DNA of 64,000 nucleotides from Robertmurraya massiliosenegalensis JC6 (GCF_000311725.1 NZ_HE978516.1:46837-110836); one strand, 5' to 3'. Positions 1 through 10,064 are shown, numbered from the stretch's first letter. Translations and numbers: made by a program. Notes: a model not told the origin generated them from the letters alone.

Positions 1-211
1 TTTGTTTTACAGCTTGGGCTGTCCGATTAACCCCTCTATTCGGACTTACTTATTTGTTTTACAGCTCGGGCTGTCCGAATAACCCCTCTATTCGGACTTA
101 CTTATTTCTTTTACAGCTCGGACTGTCCGAATAGCCCTCCTATTCGGACAGCCCCTTGACATTCGCGACTCAATCTGTCCGAATGCTCCTTACTCGATAA
201 TGAATCGGACT
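1..211. repeat. Tandem 52-bp hairpin repeats
   Basis: Three head-to-tail copies of a 52-bp unit lie at 1-52, 53-104 and 105-150 (the last partial). Each carries an inverted repeat, GTCCGAATA then a 7-base loop then TATTCGGAC; copy 1 has a stem mismatch. A degenerate fourth hairpin (GTCCGA...ATCGGAC) spans 177-210. The array lies downstream of the leftward malate synthase gene and may continue beyond the window edge. No coding sequence is seen in 1-284. It could help end transcription, but there is no clear T-tract, so the role is unknown. Confidence 0.85.
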
Positions 212-284
212 TTCCTATTAGACCATTCTTTTATCCTTCTATAAATCCACTATTATCGCTTTCTATAAACCTGCTTTACAATAT

Positions 285-2465
285 TTAGTTACCGACTGCA
301 ATCTTTGCTTTAAATTCAGCGCGGCGACGATGTAAAATTGGCTCGGTATATCCACTCGGCTGTTCGTATCCTTTGAAAACTAAGTCACAGGCTGCTTGGA
401 AAGCAACGGAATTGTCATAGTTTGCAGCCATTGGACGATAGTTCTCATCGCCTGCATTTTGTTCATCTACAACCTTCGCCATCCGCTTCAGCGTTTCTAA
501 AACTTGCGCTTCTGTCACGATTCCGTGATGTAGCCAGTTTGCCATATGCTGACTTGAGATTCGTAATGTGGCACGGTCCTCCATAAGGCCAATATTGTTA
601 ATATCCGGTACTTTAGAGCATCCAACTCCTTGCTCAACCCAACGGACAACATAACCAAGAATTCCTTGTGCATTATTATCGAGCTCTTGTTGAATTTCCT
701 CCGGCGTCCATGCTGGATTTTCAGCGACTGGAATTTGCAATATAGCATCTCGATAGTCAATCGAACCATCCTTCAATAGCTCATTTTGAACAGCAATAAC
801 ATCAATCTCATGATAATGAAGAGCATGCAAGGTTGCTGCTGTAGGAGACGGCACCCAGGCAGTATTTGCACCTGACTTAGGATGACCAATTTTTTGCTTA
901 ATCATCTCTGCCATTAAATCGGGGATCGCCCACATTCCTTTTCCAATTTGTGCATGTCCTTGGAAACCTACAGATAAACCAACATTTACGTTTGAGTCTT
1001 CATATCCTTTCAGCCAGGTCGTTGATTTCATATCGTTTTTACGAATCATTGCTCCTGCTTCCATTGAAGTGTGCATTTCATCTCCAGTCCGATCAAGGAA
1101 TCCTGTATTAATAAATACGATCCGTTCTTTAACCTTACTAATTGCATTCTTTAAGTTAAGAGACGTTCTTCTTTCTTCATCCATCACACCAATTTTTAAT
1201 GTATTGCGCTCAAGTCCGAGAAGTTCCTCTACTCGATTGAACAATTCATTCGCAAATGCGACTTCAGCAGAACCATGCATTTTTGGTTTAACGATATAAA
1301 TGGAGCCTTTTTTACTATTCTGGTACTTCCCATTTCCTAATAACGTATGCTTCCCTATTAAACTCGTAATAACAGTATCCATGATTCCTTCAGGGATCTC
1401 TTCCCCATTCGGTCTAAGAATCGCATTCGTTGTCATTAAGTGACCAACGTTTCTTGTAAACATCATTGAACGTCCATTTAATGTAACTTCTTCTCCAGTT
1501 GGAGATGTGTACAAGCGATCAGGATTCATCGAACGAGTAATCGTTTTACCGCCTTTTTGGAATGTGGCTGTTAAATCACCTCTCATTAAACCAAGCCAAT
1601 TGCGATAAACGTGAGTCTTATCCTCAGCGTCAACAGCTGCCACTGAATCTTCGCAATCCATAATGGTTGTTAAAGCAGACTCCATCAGAACATCTTTTAC
1701 TCCCGCTTTATCCGATTTTCCAATTGGAGATTGATGGTCAATTTGAATTTCAAAATGTAGTCGGTTATTTTTCAAAAGAATAGCAGATGGCTCCTCAGCA
1801 CTCCCTTGATAGCCTACTAGCTTTGACTGATCCACTAATCCAGTCGTATTTCCATTTTCTAACGTTACAGCCAGCTTCCCATCAACCACCTCATATTTCA
1901 CTGCATCCTGATGTGTGGCATCAATCAGTGCGGCTGCTTGATCGAGAAAGTTTCTCGCAAATTGAATGACCTTTTCTCCTCTTACCGGATTGTAGCCTCC
2001 ACCACGGTGAGCACCATTTTCTTCACTAATGACATCGGTGCCATAAAGAGCATCATATAAGCTTCCCCAACGAGCATTAGCAGCGTTTAGGGCATAGCGA
2101 GCATTATCAACAGGGACTACAAGCTGCGGACCAGGTTGGGATGCCACCTCATCATCAACATTAGTAGTTGTTACTTCGTACTCTTCTACTTCAGGCTCTA
2201 AATAGCCAATCTCTTCTAAAAAACTCTTATATTGTTCAAAATTAAATTCCTGGTGTTCTTTATGCCAAGTATGAATTTTCTCTTGAATCTGATCACGAAT
2301 AGCAAGTAATTCTTTATTTTTTGGAGCTAAATCTTCGATGAGAGTCTCTAAGCCTACCCAAAATTCTTCTTGCTCAACCTGACTCCCTGGTAACGCTTCC
2401 TTATTAATAAAATCAGCTAGCACTTTAGCAACCTGGAGATTGCCCATTTTCACGTATTCAGACAT
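285..2465 (-). CDS. glcB: Malate synthase G
   Basis: This enzyme condenses glyoxylate with acetyl-CoA to give malate in the cytoplasm. The protein is about 726 residues, the usual length of the monomeric G isoform and much longer than the A isoform. Family segments are visible, including [17 protein letters not shown], the [13 protein letters not shown] stretch, [12 protein letters not shown] and a C-terminal helical region around [13 protein letters not shown] chose the ATG at 2465 because a strong GGAGG lies about 9 bases upstream; a longer reading frame to 2516 lacks such a site. It is transcribed in the same direction as the glycolate oxidase genes just upstream, so it probably consumes the glyoxylate they make. 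Confidence 0.97.
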   Translation of the reverse strand: MSEYVKMGNLQVAKVLADFINKEALPGSQVEQEEFWVGLETLIEDLAPKNKELLAIRDQIQEKIHTWHKEHQEFNFEQYKSFLEEIGYLEPEVEEYEVTTTNVDDEVASQPGPQLVVPVDNARYALNAANARWGSLYDALYGTDVISEENGAHRGGGYNPVRGEKVIQFARNFLDQAAALIDATHQDAVKYEVVDGKLAVTLENGNTTGLVDQSKLVGYQGSAEEPSAILLKNNRLHFEIQIDHQSPIGKSDKAGVKDVLMESALTTIMDCEDSVAAVDAEDKTHVYRNWLGLMRGDLTATFQKGGKTITRSMNPDRLYTSPTGEEVTLNGRSMMFTRNVGHLMTTNAILRPNGEEIPEGIMDTVITSLIGKHTLLGNGKYQNSKKGSIYIVKPKMHGSAEVAFANELFNRVEELLGLERNTLKIGVMDEERRTSLNLKNAISKVKERIVFINTGFLDRTGDEMHTSMEAGAMIRKNDMKSTTWLKGYEDSNVNVGLSVGFQGHAQIGKGMWAIPDLMAEMIKQKIGHPKSGANTAWVPSPTAATLHALHYHEIDVIAVQNELLKDGSIDYRDAILQIPVAENPAWTPEEIQQELDNNAQGILGYVVRWVEQGVGCSKVPDINNIGLMEDRATLRISSQHMANWLHHGIVTEAQVLETLKRMAKVVDEQNAGDENYRPMAANYDNSVAFQAACDLVFKGYEQPSGYTEPILHRRRAEFKAKIAVGN

Positions 2466-2636
2466 GTATAACTCCTCCTTATTTTTCTCGTTTGTTATTA
2501 CGCAACAGCGTTTCATTTATTATCTAAAAAAATAATATCATGTGAAAAAACATCTTTCAATAATTTTCTAAAAATTTTATCTTTTGTTTTTCTATGTAGT
2601 CACATGAATAAAACCGTAACTTCTCTTCATTTAATT

Positions 2637-2670
2637 GAACCTAACGATGCATTTATTCACCGTTAGGTTC
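2637..2670 (-). terminator. Hairpin between glcD and glcB
   Basis: A perfect 10-bp inverted repeat (GAACCTAACG / CGTTAGGTTC, 14-base loop) sits directly after the glcD stop. The following sequence on the minus strand has only a weak T-tract, so it may be a leaky terminator or a 3' stability hairpin, letting some transcription continue into glcB. Confidence 0.5.
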
Positions 2671-2676
2671 CGATCC

Positions 2677-4134
2677 TTAAGATGTCCTCAATGCTTCCTT
2701 CATTTCTTTTTTTATCTCTACACAGCGTCCAGGTGTAGGAAATAGCTTACCAGCATTCAACAAATTTTTAGGATTAAATACATCACGGATATCCGTTTGT
2801 GCCTGAATTTCTCTATCCGTAAACACAAAGCGCATTTCTTCTCTTTTTTCGATTCCCACACCATGTTCCCCCGTGATCGTTCCACCTACATCTGCACAAA
2901 CTTGAAGACATTCACTTCCTGCTTTTAATGCTCTCTCTGTTTCTCCAGGCTTTCTCGCATCAAAGAGGACGAGAGGATGTAAATTTCCATCGCCAGCATG
3001 AAAAATATTAGCAATTCTAAGTCCACTTTCCTCGCTGATTTTATTTATTCTAGCTAACACTTCTGGAAGCTTGCTGCGAGGGATCACTCCATCCTGTACA
3101 AGATAATCTGGAGAGATAGCTCCCATCGCCCCAAACCCTGTTTTTCGGTTTGCCCACCATCTCCCTCTTTCCTCTTCACTTTGTGCTACTTTCACCTCTC
3201 TTACATTACGATTGTTACACACAGCTAATATCTGATTAATCTGTTCATCAATTCCTGCTGATATTCCATCTACTTCAATCAATAGTACTGCTTCTATATC
3301 TTTCGGGTGACCAACAGGAAATGCCGCTGCCTCAACCCCTGCAATCGCCGTCTTATCCATCATTTCCAGTGCCGCTGGAACAATTCCCGAAGAAATAATA
3401 TCAGATACCGCTTGGCTCCCATCCTCCACCTTATCAAAATAAGCGAGGACTGTTTGCTTTGCCTCTGGGTTTTTAAGAATACGAACCGTGATTTTTGTGA
3501 CAATTCCTAACGTCCCTTCCGATCCTGTCAAAAGACCCAATAAATCATAGCCTGGCGCATCAGGAACCCCATTGCTGCTGATATCAATAATTTCTCCGTT
3601 TGGCATAACAACCTCTAAACCTAAAATATGATTCGTCGTCACTCCATATTTTAAACAATGGGCTCCACCTGCGTTCTCAGCTACATTTCCGCCAATCGTA
3701 CATGCATATTGGCTAGAAGGATCTGGTGCGTAATAGTAGCCTTTATGAGCAATCGAATTCGTCAATTTAAGATTAACGAAGCCTGGTTCGACAACGGCAC
3801 GGCGGTTCTCCAGATCGACGCTCAACAACCGCTTCATTTTAACTAAACTGATGATCACCTCTCCATTTAAAGGAATCGCCCCACCGCTTAAACCTGTGCC
3901 TGCACCACGAGCTAAAAAAGGCAGTTGATGGGTATCACAATATTTGACCACTTCAGCGACCTCTTCTGTATTATTGGGAAAGACGACTACCTTTGGGAGA
4001 TGCTTGTGAATCGTAAACCCATCACAATCGTAAGCGAGCAAATCAGACGGCTTATATAAAATTTCTTTTTCCCCCACTATTTTTGCTAGATTGATAATAT
4101 CCTTGTCAGTTGTTTGCAATCTCTTTTTCGCCAT
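2677..4134 (-). CDS. glcD: Glycolate oxidase subunit GlcD (FAD-linked)
   Basis: FAD-binding flavoprotein of the vanillyl-alcohol-oxidase fold that oxidises glycolate (2-hydroxy acids) to glyoxylate. The FAD-binding domain is at the N-terminus (ARGAGTGLSGGAIPL, then GGNVAENAGGAHCLKYGVT). The C-terminal FAD-linked oxidase domain has HAGDGNLHPL and GEHGVGIEKREEM, as in GlcD and D-lactate dehydrogenases. The ATG at 4134 follows AGAGGGGG and shares one base with the glcF stop, indicating translational coupling. About 485 residues, normal for the family. A D-lactate substrate cannot be excluded, but the GlcE/GlcF partners and adjacent malate synthase G favour glycolate. Confidence 0.92.
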   Translation of the reverse strand: MAKKRLQTTDKDIINLAKIVGEKEILYKPSDLLAYDCDGFTIHKHLPKVVVFPNNTEEVAEVVKYCDTHQLPFLARGAGTGLSGGAIPLNGEVIISLVKMKRLLSVDLENRRAVVEPGFVNLKLTNSIAHKGYYYAPDPSSQYACTIGGNVAENAGGAHCLKYGVTTNHILGLEVVMPNGEIIDISSNGVPDAPGYDLLGLLTGSEGTLGIVTKITVRILKNPEAKQTVLAYFDKVEDGSQAVSDIISSGIVPAALEMMDKTAIAGVEAAAFPVGHPKDIEAVLLIEVDGISAGIDEQINQILAVCNNRNVREVKVAQSEEERGRWWANRKTGFGAMGAISPDYLVQDGVIPRSKLPEVLARINKISEESGLRIANIFHAGDGNLHPLVLFDARKPGETERALKAGSECLQVCADVGGTITGEHGVGIEKREEMRFVFTDREIQAQTDIRDVFNPKNLLNAGKLFPTPGRCVEIKKEMKEALRTS

Positions 4135-5489
4135 TATTTCCCCCTCTCTTTCTCTTCTTTTTGATATGCCCAATCAAGTAGCTGAACGGTATGAACAATT
4201 TTTTGATTTCTTCCATACTTCTTTACACCAACAGCCATTTGTAGCATGCAACCAGGATTGCCCATGGATATCATTTCAACATCCTCAGGAACATTTCTCA
4301 TTTTGCTTTCAAGTACAGCTCCCGCCATCTCAGGATTGGTGATATTATAGACTCCTGCACTGCCACAGCACCGATCCGCATTCGGCATATGAACCATTTC
4401 TACTCCTGGAATATTGATTAATAAATCCCTCGGTTCCTCACGAACACCTTGACCATGGGCTAAGTGACACGCATCATGATAGGTAATACGCGTATTCAAT
4501 TCCACTTTCGGTTTTTCATACCCTGTATCATATAAATGTTTTGAAATATCCTCTACTTTTTTGGAGAATTCTTCTGCTTTTTCATGCCATTCAGGTTCTT
4601 CACGGAATAGTTCTGGGTACTCCTTTAACATACATCCACAACCTGCCGCATTCGTAATCACCTTCTTTGCATCCTTGAATGCTTCGATATTTTGCTTTGC
4701 TAACTTTCTCCCCGTCTCACGGTCTCCTGCATGTACATGAAGAGCTCCACAGCAAGTTTGATTTTTAGGAATGATCACATCGTTTCCATTTTTCGTTAAC
4801 ACATTGATGGTCGACTCATTGATATCACTAAACATCACATCCATAATGCATCCCGTTAACATGGCGACCTCACGCTTTGATTCCCCCTTTGCCTTAATTA
4901 TTTCTTGATCTTTAAACTTCTTTTGTACGGGTGTCCCGATTTCTGGCATAATCGCTTCCATTTCAACTAGATGCTTTGGCATGATATGAATCAAACCTGT
5001 TTTACGAACAACCTTTTGCAATCCGCTCTTTTGGTAAAATTTAAGCAGACTTCCTAAAGAGTGGAGACGATTTATGTGAGGGAATAATCCTTCCAATAGA
5101 AGTTTACTTGTCGTCCCCTTCCATCCTTTCAAAGGTATTGCTTGACGAACTTGACCGCGAGCTTCTTCAATTAAGCCCCCGACATCAACATCGGCTGGGC
5201 AAGCGGTTGTACAGGCACGACAATCTAAACAAACAAAAACGGGGTCGGAAAAGTCTTCATCAACGACTAATCTCCCTTCTGCTACGGATTTAATTAAATG
5301 AACTCGGCCTCTTGGCGAATGTTGTTCTTGACCAGTTTGTTCATAGGTTGGACAAGCCTCTAAACATAAACCACAATGGACACAATCTGCCCACTTATTC
5401 TCATCTGGTGGATCACTCCACAAATAATTACTTAATGAATTCGTTTGACATGTTGGCTCACTTTTCAGATCCGTTTCTTTTAAACTCAA
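4134..5489 (-). CDS. glcF: Glycolate oxidase iron-sulfur subunit GlcF
   Basis: Electron-transfer subunit of glycolate oxidase. Two ferredoxin-like 4Fe-4S motifs are near the N-terminus (CVHCGLCLEACPTY and CLDCRACTTACP). They are followed by two CCG-type cysteine-rich domains, with CCG triads visible in NQTCCGALHVHAGD and DRCCGSAGVYN. At 451 residues it has the normal length of the family. It lies between the GlcE-like subunit (2-base gap) and glcD (1-base overlap) in one leftward operon. It most likely passes electrons from the flavin subunits to the membrane quinone pool. Confidence 0.93.
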   Translation of the reverse strand: MSLKETDLKSEPTCQTNSLSNYLWSDPPDENKWADCVHCGLCLEACPTYEQTGQEQHSPRGRVHLIKSVAEGRLVVDEDFSDPVFVCLDCRACTTACPADVDVGGLIEEARGQVRQAIPLKGWKGTTSKLLLEGLFPHINRLHSLGSLLKFYQKSGLQKVVRKTGLIHIMPKHLVEMEAIMPEIGTPVQKKFKDQEIIKAKGESKREVAMLTGCIMDVMFSDINESTINVLTKNGNDVIIPKNQTCCGALHVHAGDRETGRKLAKQNIEAFKDAKKVITNAAGCGCMLKEYPELFREEPEWHEKAEEFSKKVEDISKHLYDTGYEKPKVELNTRITYHDACHLAHGQGVREEPRDLLINIPGVEMVHMPNADRCCGSAGVYNITNPEMAGAVLESKMRNVPEDVEMISMGNPGCMLQMAVGVKKYGRNQKIVHTVQLLDWAYQKEEKERGK

Positions 5490-5490
5490 T

Positions 5491-6849
5491 TTATATCCCC
5501 CCTACAAACCGTTTAGGATTTAGTATTTTTCTCGGATCTACCTTTTCTTTTATTCCTTCTAATAAGAAGAAGTAGGAAGGTTTTTCTCCCCAAACATTGA
5601 TTTTTTGACGAAGGTCTAGGGGCAAATGCTTGATGATAACGTAACCATTTTTTTCTGTAACAAACTTTCTTACATGAAAAATTGCTGCCTCCACATCCTC
5701 ACGGGCACCAGACAAATGAACTTGACACAATCCATGACCTAGTCCACCATGTCCTTCGATTTTCAGGTTATGAGCATCACTTAAAAGTTCACACTCGCTT
5801 ACAACATCAATCACATCTAAATTAACGACCCCGATTTTTAATATTGCTTCCGTTTCACTTATGTTTGTCATCTTAGGACCCATATTGTAGAACTGCTCCC
5901 AAAATTGAACGGCATTCTCTTGATCCAAAATGCGCATATCAGCACAAGCTGGTTTGATTTTTTCTACAAACTCTTCTTGATAATGTACCGACGTTTCTAT
6001 ATCTTCAAAGCTTATAGCAACGGTATAGCTTTTTCGTCCTGTCAGTTTTTCAGACATGGTAGGACTTACTAATTCAAGGGCGATTGGTTCCATCATCGAG
6101 TCTAGGAGTTCACTGACAAAGTCCTTGATCTCTTTGCCATGACCGTCCGGAAACGCTAATAATACAACGCTTTCATATTTTGAGACTGGGCGAAGCTTTA
6201 ACGTGACCTCTGTTAACACTCCAAGCGTTCCCATCGAACCAATAAATAACTTATTCATATCATAGCCTGCAACATTTTTAACGACCTTTCCGCCTGAGCG
6301 AATTACAGAACCATCAGGATAGGCGATTCGCAATCCAATCACAACATCCCGCGCAGAGCCATAGCCTAGTCGTTTGGGACCGCTGTCATTTGCAGCAATG
6401 ACACCTCCAATTGTGGCCTTATCGGGACAAAATGGATCTAAAGAAATTTTCTGATTATATTGCGCTAAATATTTTTGAAGTTCTTTAAAGGGAGTTCCCG
6501 CTTTGACGGTAACCGTCATATCTCCTACCGTATGATCAACTATCCCCTGATATTTTTCCAATGATAAAGCAATGTCCTCAGCTTTTGTTATTCCTCCAAA
6601 ACCACGCTTCGTACCTCCAGCAACAATGGAAATCTCTCTATTATTCTCGTTCGCATAGTTTAAAACTTTTATGATCTCCGCTTCTGAATGAGGCTTAATC
6701 TCTACCCTTCCTGAATTCCCTAAAAAATCATCAATTTTTTGATTTTCTATTATTCTTTCATGACTAATGACTGCTTGTAGGTCATTGAATAAATCTGATG
6801 TAATCAATTCATCCCTCTCCTTCTCAAATATTTTTAAGACGATTTCCAT
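5491..6849 (-). CDS. GlcE-like FAD-binding subunit of glycolate oxidase
   Basis: A second FAD-linked oxidase subunit, with FAD-binding segments IVAGGTKRGFGG, CPDKATIGGVIAANDSGPKR and GGKVVKNVAGYDMNKLFIG. The protein is about 440-452 residues, longer than the roughly 350-residue E. coli GlcE. It is probably the GlcE role in this three-subunit enzyme. The start is uncertain: an ATG at 6849 overlaps the regulator gene, whereas a TTG at 6807 has a better placed GGAGAGGG site. It lies second in the operon, between the GntR regulator and glcF. Confidence 0.85.
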   Translation of the reverse strand: MEIVLKIFEKERDELITSDLFNDLQAVISHERIIENQKIDDFLGNSGRVEIKPHSEAEIIKVLNYANENNREISIVAGGTKRGFGGITKAEDIALSLEKYQGIVDHTVGDMTVTVKAGTPFKELQKYLAQYNQKISLDPFCPDKATIGGVIAANDSGPKRLGYGSARDVVIGLRIAYPDGSVIRSGGKVVKNVAGYDMNKLFIGSMGTLGVLTEVTLKLRPVSKYESVVLLAFPDGHGKEIKDFVSELLDSMMEPIALELVSPTMSEKLTGRKSYTVAISFEDIETSVHYQEEFVEKIKPACADMRILDQENAVQFWEQFYNMGPKMTNISETEAILKIGVVNLDVIDVVSECELLSDAHNLKIEGHGGLGHGLCQVHLSGAREDVEAAIFHVRKFVTEKNGYVIIKHLPLDLRQKINVWGEKPSYFFLLEGIKEKVDPRKILNPKRFVGGI

Positions 6850-7526
6850 AAGCTTTTCTGCATAATACTTTCGACGTATTCTAAATGTTCAGTCATTTTA
6901 TTTTTTGCTTTAAGAGAGTCAGATTCTTTTATTGCTTCAAAAATATCCCTATGTTGCTGTGCAATTATTTCAAAAATGGAGTGGTTTTGTTCAATATAAC
7001 GGTGAAATTCAATCATGTGTTTTTTCGTAGTAGTTGATATGAATTGTAATAGTTGGAAGATAATTTGATTCTTAGATGCCTTCGCTATGGTCATATGGAA
7101 ATGGTAATCTTCCTCCCAACCGTAGGATGATTTCGTATGAAAACACCTCTCTAATTGGCTCATATCCTGTTCGGTCCAATTGAGAGCCGCCATTTCGGCT
7201 ATTCCTGGCTCAAGCAGTTTTCGAACTTGAAAAAGTTCACGTACATCATTTGATTCAGGATTGATTAATAAAGGATTGAATAATTTCTTAGTATCAAAAC
7301 GACGAATAAATGTTCCTTGACCTTGTTTGACATCTACAATGCCCTTTCCTTTTAACGTAATAATGGCATCTCGTATTGCAGAGCGACCGACACCGAACAT
7401 ATCACATAACTCCCTTACCGAAGGAAGCTTCTCTCCAGTTTCGATGGAACCGCTCTCAATCATTTCCTCGATTTGTTCTACAACAGATTCCGACACCTTT
7501 TTTATAGAAATTTTCTCAACATTCAT
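6834..7526 (-). CDS. FadR-family GntR regulator of the glycolate operon
   Basis: A 230-residue transcription factor. The N-terminal winged helix-turn-helix (about residues 5-75) includes LPSVRELCDMFGVGRSAIRD and KGIVDVKQGQGTFI. A C-terminal all-helical FCD ligand-binding domain follows (about 95-220). FadR-subfamily members such as GlcC and LutR respond to small carboxylates. As the first gene of the leftward glc operon, it probably senses glycolate or glyoxylate and regulates the operon and itself. The effector is inferred from context only. Confidence 0.88.
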   Translation of the reverse strand: MNVEKISIKKVSESVVEQIEEMIESGSIETGEKLPSVRELCDMFGVGRSAIRDAIITLKGKGIVDVKQGQGTFIRRFDTKKLFNPLLINPESNDVRELFQVRKLLEPGIAEMAALNWTEQDMSQLERCFHTKSSYGWEEDYHFHMTIAKASKNQIIFQLLQFISTTTKKHMIEFHRYIEQNHSIFEIIAQQHRDIFEAIKESDSLKAKNKMTEHLEYVESIMQKSLWKSS

Positions 7527-7870
7527 CTTCTATCCTCCCTTCCTTTATTATATTTTAAGAGATCACATATCAGATAAGTTTATCTGTTCCTATTAAATCA
7601 CGGTATTTACCAATAATCAATACTTTTTTGAATATATAAAAGAATCAAAAAATAGTGCCAAATTCTCATTTTCCTCATATAATATTAGTAACTAAGGAAA
7701 ATTTACTCACCTATCTGTTGTAGTACAAGCGTGTCGAAGTATTATTTTTTTGAGCGGAACCTATCATAGTGTTTTCTAAAATGAGTAAGCACAAATTTAT
7801 GATTTTAAAAATATTCATGTATAAAATTGACAATTACAACAAAAAATAAGAAAAAATTGAGGTGATAAAA
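7527..7870. promoter_or_regulatory. Divergent control region with palindrome at 7571-7586
   Basis: This 344-base AT-rich gap separates the leftward glc regulator from a rightward small gene. CAGATAAGTTTATCTG at 7571-7586 is a perfect palindrome (6-bp arms, 4-base centre) about 45 bases upstream of the regulator start, a plausible operator for the dimeric GntR protein. I do not see a clear consensus promoter. A GAGGTGAT ribosome-binding site for the rightward gene is at 7859-7866. Confidence 0.45.
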
Positions 7871-8080
7871 ATGGGGCTGCTTAATGCATTCAACGATTGG
7901 AAAAATACTCGTTACGAAAAACATGTCTCGAAAATGAAGGATGAAAACAAATGCCCGGAGTGTTATGGAAGAGGATTCTTAATCTATCCAGCGAATGAAT
8001 TTGTCTATTTAAGTAATCCATATGATTGTCCAGGTTGCAATGGAAGCGGCTTATATTCAGAATGGTCTAATCTCGTGTAG
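7871..8080 (+). CDS. Small CxxCxGxG-type zinc-ribbon-like protein
   Basis: A 69-residue protein that I do not recognise as a named gene. It has two half-sites, CPECYGRGF and CPGCNGSGLY, separated by about 20 residues. These resemble the CxxCxGxG repeats of the DnaJ zinc finger, so it probably binds one zinc ion. The N-terminal 28 residues are charged and probably helical. ATG 7871 is chosen because GAGGTGAT lies 4 bases upstream. An in-frame GTG at 7862 lies inside that site. The gene stands alone, between two leftward operons, and ends at a bidirectional terminator. Confidence 0.7.
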   Translation: MGLLNAFNDWKNTRYEKHVSKMKDENKCPECYGRGFLIYPANEFVYLSNPYDCPGCNGSGLYSEWSNLV

Positions 8081-8135
8081 ATATCTAGCACAATTCAACA
8101 TTTACCCATGAAAATGAACTTAGTAAACAAAAATT

Positions 8136-8163
8136 AACCTACTGATGTTTTAGTCAGTAGGTT
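8136..8163. terminator. Bidirectional terminator
   Basis: A perfect 10-bp stem, AACCTACTGA / TCAGTAGGTT, with an 8-base loop, followed by TATTTTT on the plus strand. It lies between the convergent ends of the small zinc-ribbon gene and the peptide transporter operon and can serve both. Confidence 0.85.
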
Positions 8164-8170
8164 ATTTTTA

Positions 8171-9091
8171 TCAACGTCTATTACTCTTCGGATCAAACGC
8201 ATCTCGAAGACCGTCTCCGATAAAGTTAATACAAAGGACTGTAGTTAAGATGAATAGTCCTGGTGGAATCCATGCTTCCGGACTATTTCGCAATATTCTT
8301 AAACTCTGAGCTTCAGAAATCATATTCCCCCAGCTCGGTGTTGGCTGCGGTATTCCAAATCCAATAAAGCTCAAGGCTGATTCAACAATAATATAAGACG
8401 CCATCATTAACGTGGCATTTACAACGATCGGACCAACCGCATTGGGAATAAAATGCTTAAAAATAATTCGTAAGTCACTAACCCCAATCGCTTTTGCCCC
8501 CAATATAAATTCTTGTTCTCGCAAGGTTAAAAATGTACCTCGTATGATCCTCGTTAAGGTCGGCCACGATGTTAACGCAATGACCGTTACAAAGATCGCA
8601 ATCGTTACTTTCTGGAGAATAGCTACTACTGTCAATACTAAGACAAGGAATGGTAGCATAAGCATTAAATCTGCTGCACGCATAATGATATTATCCACTT
8701 TTCCACCGTAGTAACCTGCAATGGAACCTAACACCACTCCAATAACAAGGGTAAATACCATTGCGCTGAACCCAACTATCAATGATACTCGACCACCGTA
8801 TAAAAGTCGTGCCAAGTTATCTCGTCCTGAACTGTCATTACCAAGAGGATGATCAGCACTTGGTGGACGCTCAATTAAAGTTAAGTTTGATTTCGTCGGG
8901 TCTTGATCTGTCAAAAGTGGTGCAAAGACTACGACCAAGATAATTAAAATAAGGACAAACACACTTACGACAGCCAGCTTATTTTTCATAAAACGCTTAA
9001 TTGCTATTCGAGTTGGACTATTTCCTTTTTCCACATTACTTAAATTGATACTAGGATCTGTATTGGTTGTTCCTTGTGGTTTCATTTCCAT
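8171..9091 (-). CDS. appC: Peptide ABC transporter permease (AppC/OppC type)
   Basis: Inner-membrane permease subunit of a peptide ABC importer, 306 residues. An N-terminal OppC-type segment with one membrane helix (about residues 37-60) is followed by a BPD_transp_1 domain with about five helices. The cytoplasmic EAA loop, which contacts the ATPase, is seen near GAKAIGVSDLRIIFKHFIPN. It is the last gene of a leftward cluster in the order D-F-A-B-C. B. subtilis app has this order, while opp is A-B-C-D-F, which is why I use the app name. Substrate specificity cannot be read from sequence. Confidence 0.85.
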   Translation of the reverse strand: MEMKPQGTTNTDPSINLSNVEKGNSPTRIAIKRFMKNKLAVVSVFVLILIILVVVFAPLLTDQDPTKSNLTLIERPPSADHPLGNDSSGRDNLARLLYGGRVSLIVGFSAMVFTLVIGVVLGSIAGYYGGKVDNIIMRAADLMLMLPFLVLVLTVVAILQKVTIAIFVTVIALTSWPTLTRIIRGTFLTLREQEFILGAKAIGVSDLRIIFKHFIPNAVGPIVVNATLMMASYIIVESALSFIGFGIPQPTPSWGNMISEAQSLRILRNSPEAWIPPGLFILTTVLCINFIGDGLRDAFDPKSNRR

Positions 9092-9101
9092 TCATTTCAC
9101 C

Positions 9102-10064
9102 TCAATCGTAGCGGATTCTTGGGTCAACAATACTATAGAAAATATCTGCTAGTAGATTTCCTACGAGAATGGTGACTCCTAGCATCAAGTTAATGGCCAT
9201 AATCACTGGGTAATCCCGATTTCCTATAGAAGAAAGAAACAATGTCCCTAATCCTGGGAACTGGAAAACACCTTCAGTAATGACGGCTCCTGCTAATAAT
9301 GCCCCAATTTCAAATCCAAGTAATGTAATAATAGGAATCAGTGCATTTCGAAGGGTATGCTTATAAAGTACAGACTGTTCAGTCATTCCCTTTGCTCTCG
9401 CCGTTCGAATGTAATCACTTCCAAGAACATCTAGTACCTCTGAACGCATATAACGCATATAGGAGGCTGTTCCTGCTAAACCAAGGGTAATACTTGGTAA
9501 GATAAGATGCTTCAATTTATCTTGAAATAATTCAAAGCCCTCAAGTCCCGGTTTCGATACAGTCCCATGTGATGGGAGCCAGCCAAGCTGTATAGAAAAC
9601 ACATAGATGGCGATTAATCCAAAGAAAAAGTTTGGTACAGCTAGTCCAAAAAAGCCAAATGCAGTAGCACCATAATCTAATAACGAATACGGCTTCCTTG
9701 CTGAATAAATTCCTATTGGAATCGATACGACAAGTGTGATGATTAATGTCATGATCCCCAAATTAACCGTATTCACTAGTCGTTCAGCTATTAAATCAGA
9801 TACTGCTCGTCCTTTATAAATGATCGATTGACCAAAATCCCCTTGAGCGGCACCTTTCACCCAGTTCCAATATTGAATATGAATGGGGTCATTTAAACCT
9901 AATGCTTCTCGTTGCTTTTCGTACACCTCAGGATCGATGTTCGGATCTAATCTTCCAGAGAAAGGATCACCCGGAGCAGCCTTCATAAGGGCAAACACGA
10001 AAATGGTTAAAACAATGAGCATTGGAATAAAAACCATGATTCGTCTGATGATATACTGATACAA
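9102..10064 (-). CDS. appB: Peptide ABC transporter permease (AppB/OppB type)
   Basis: Partner permease, about 320 residues and six predicted membrane helices, beginning YQYIIRRIMVFIPM and containing the KAAPGDPF loop typical of OppB/DppB. The EAA loop is near RTARAKGMTEQSVLYKHTLRN. I prefer a TTG start at 10064, because GGAGGGG lies 5 bases upstream; an ATG at 10082 has no ribosome-binding site. It lies 10 bases upstream of appC, with which it should form the membrane channel. Confidence 0.85.
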   Translation of the reverse strand: MYQYIIRRIMVFIPMLIVLTIFVFALMKAAPGDPFSGRLDPNIDPEVYEKQREALGLNDPIHIQYWNWVKGAAQGDFGQSIIYKGRAVSDLIAERLVNTVNLGIMTLIITLVVSIPIGIYSARKPYSLLDYGATAFGFFGLAVPNFFFGLIAIYVFSIQLGWLPSHGTVSKPGLEGFELFQDKLKHLILPSITLGLAGTASYMRYMRSEVLDVLGSDYIRTARAKGMTEQSVLYKHTLRNALIPIITLLGFEIGALLAGAVITEGVFQFPGLGTLFLSSIGNRDYPVIMAINLMLGVTILVGNLLADIFYSIVDPRIRYD

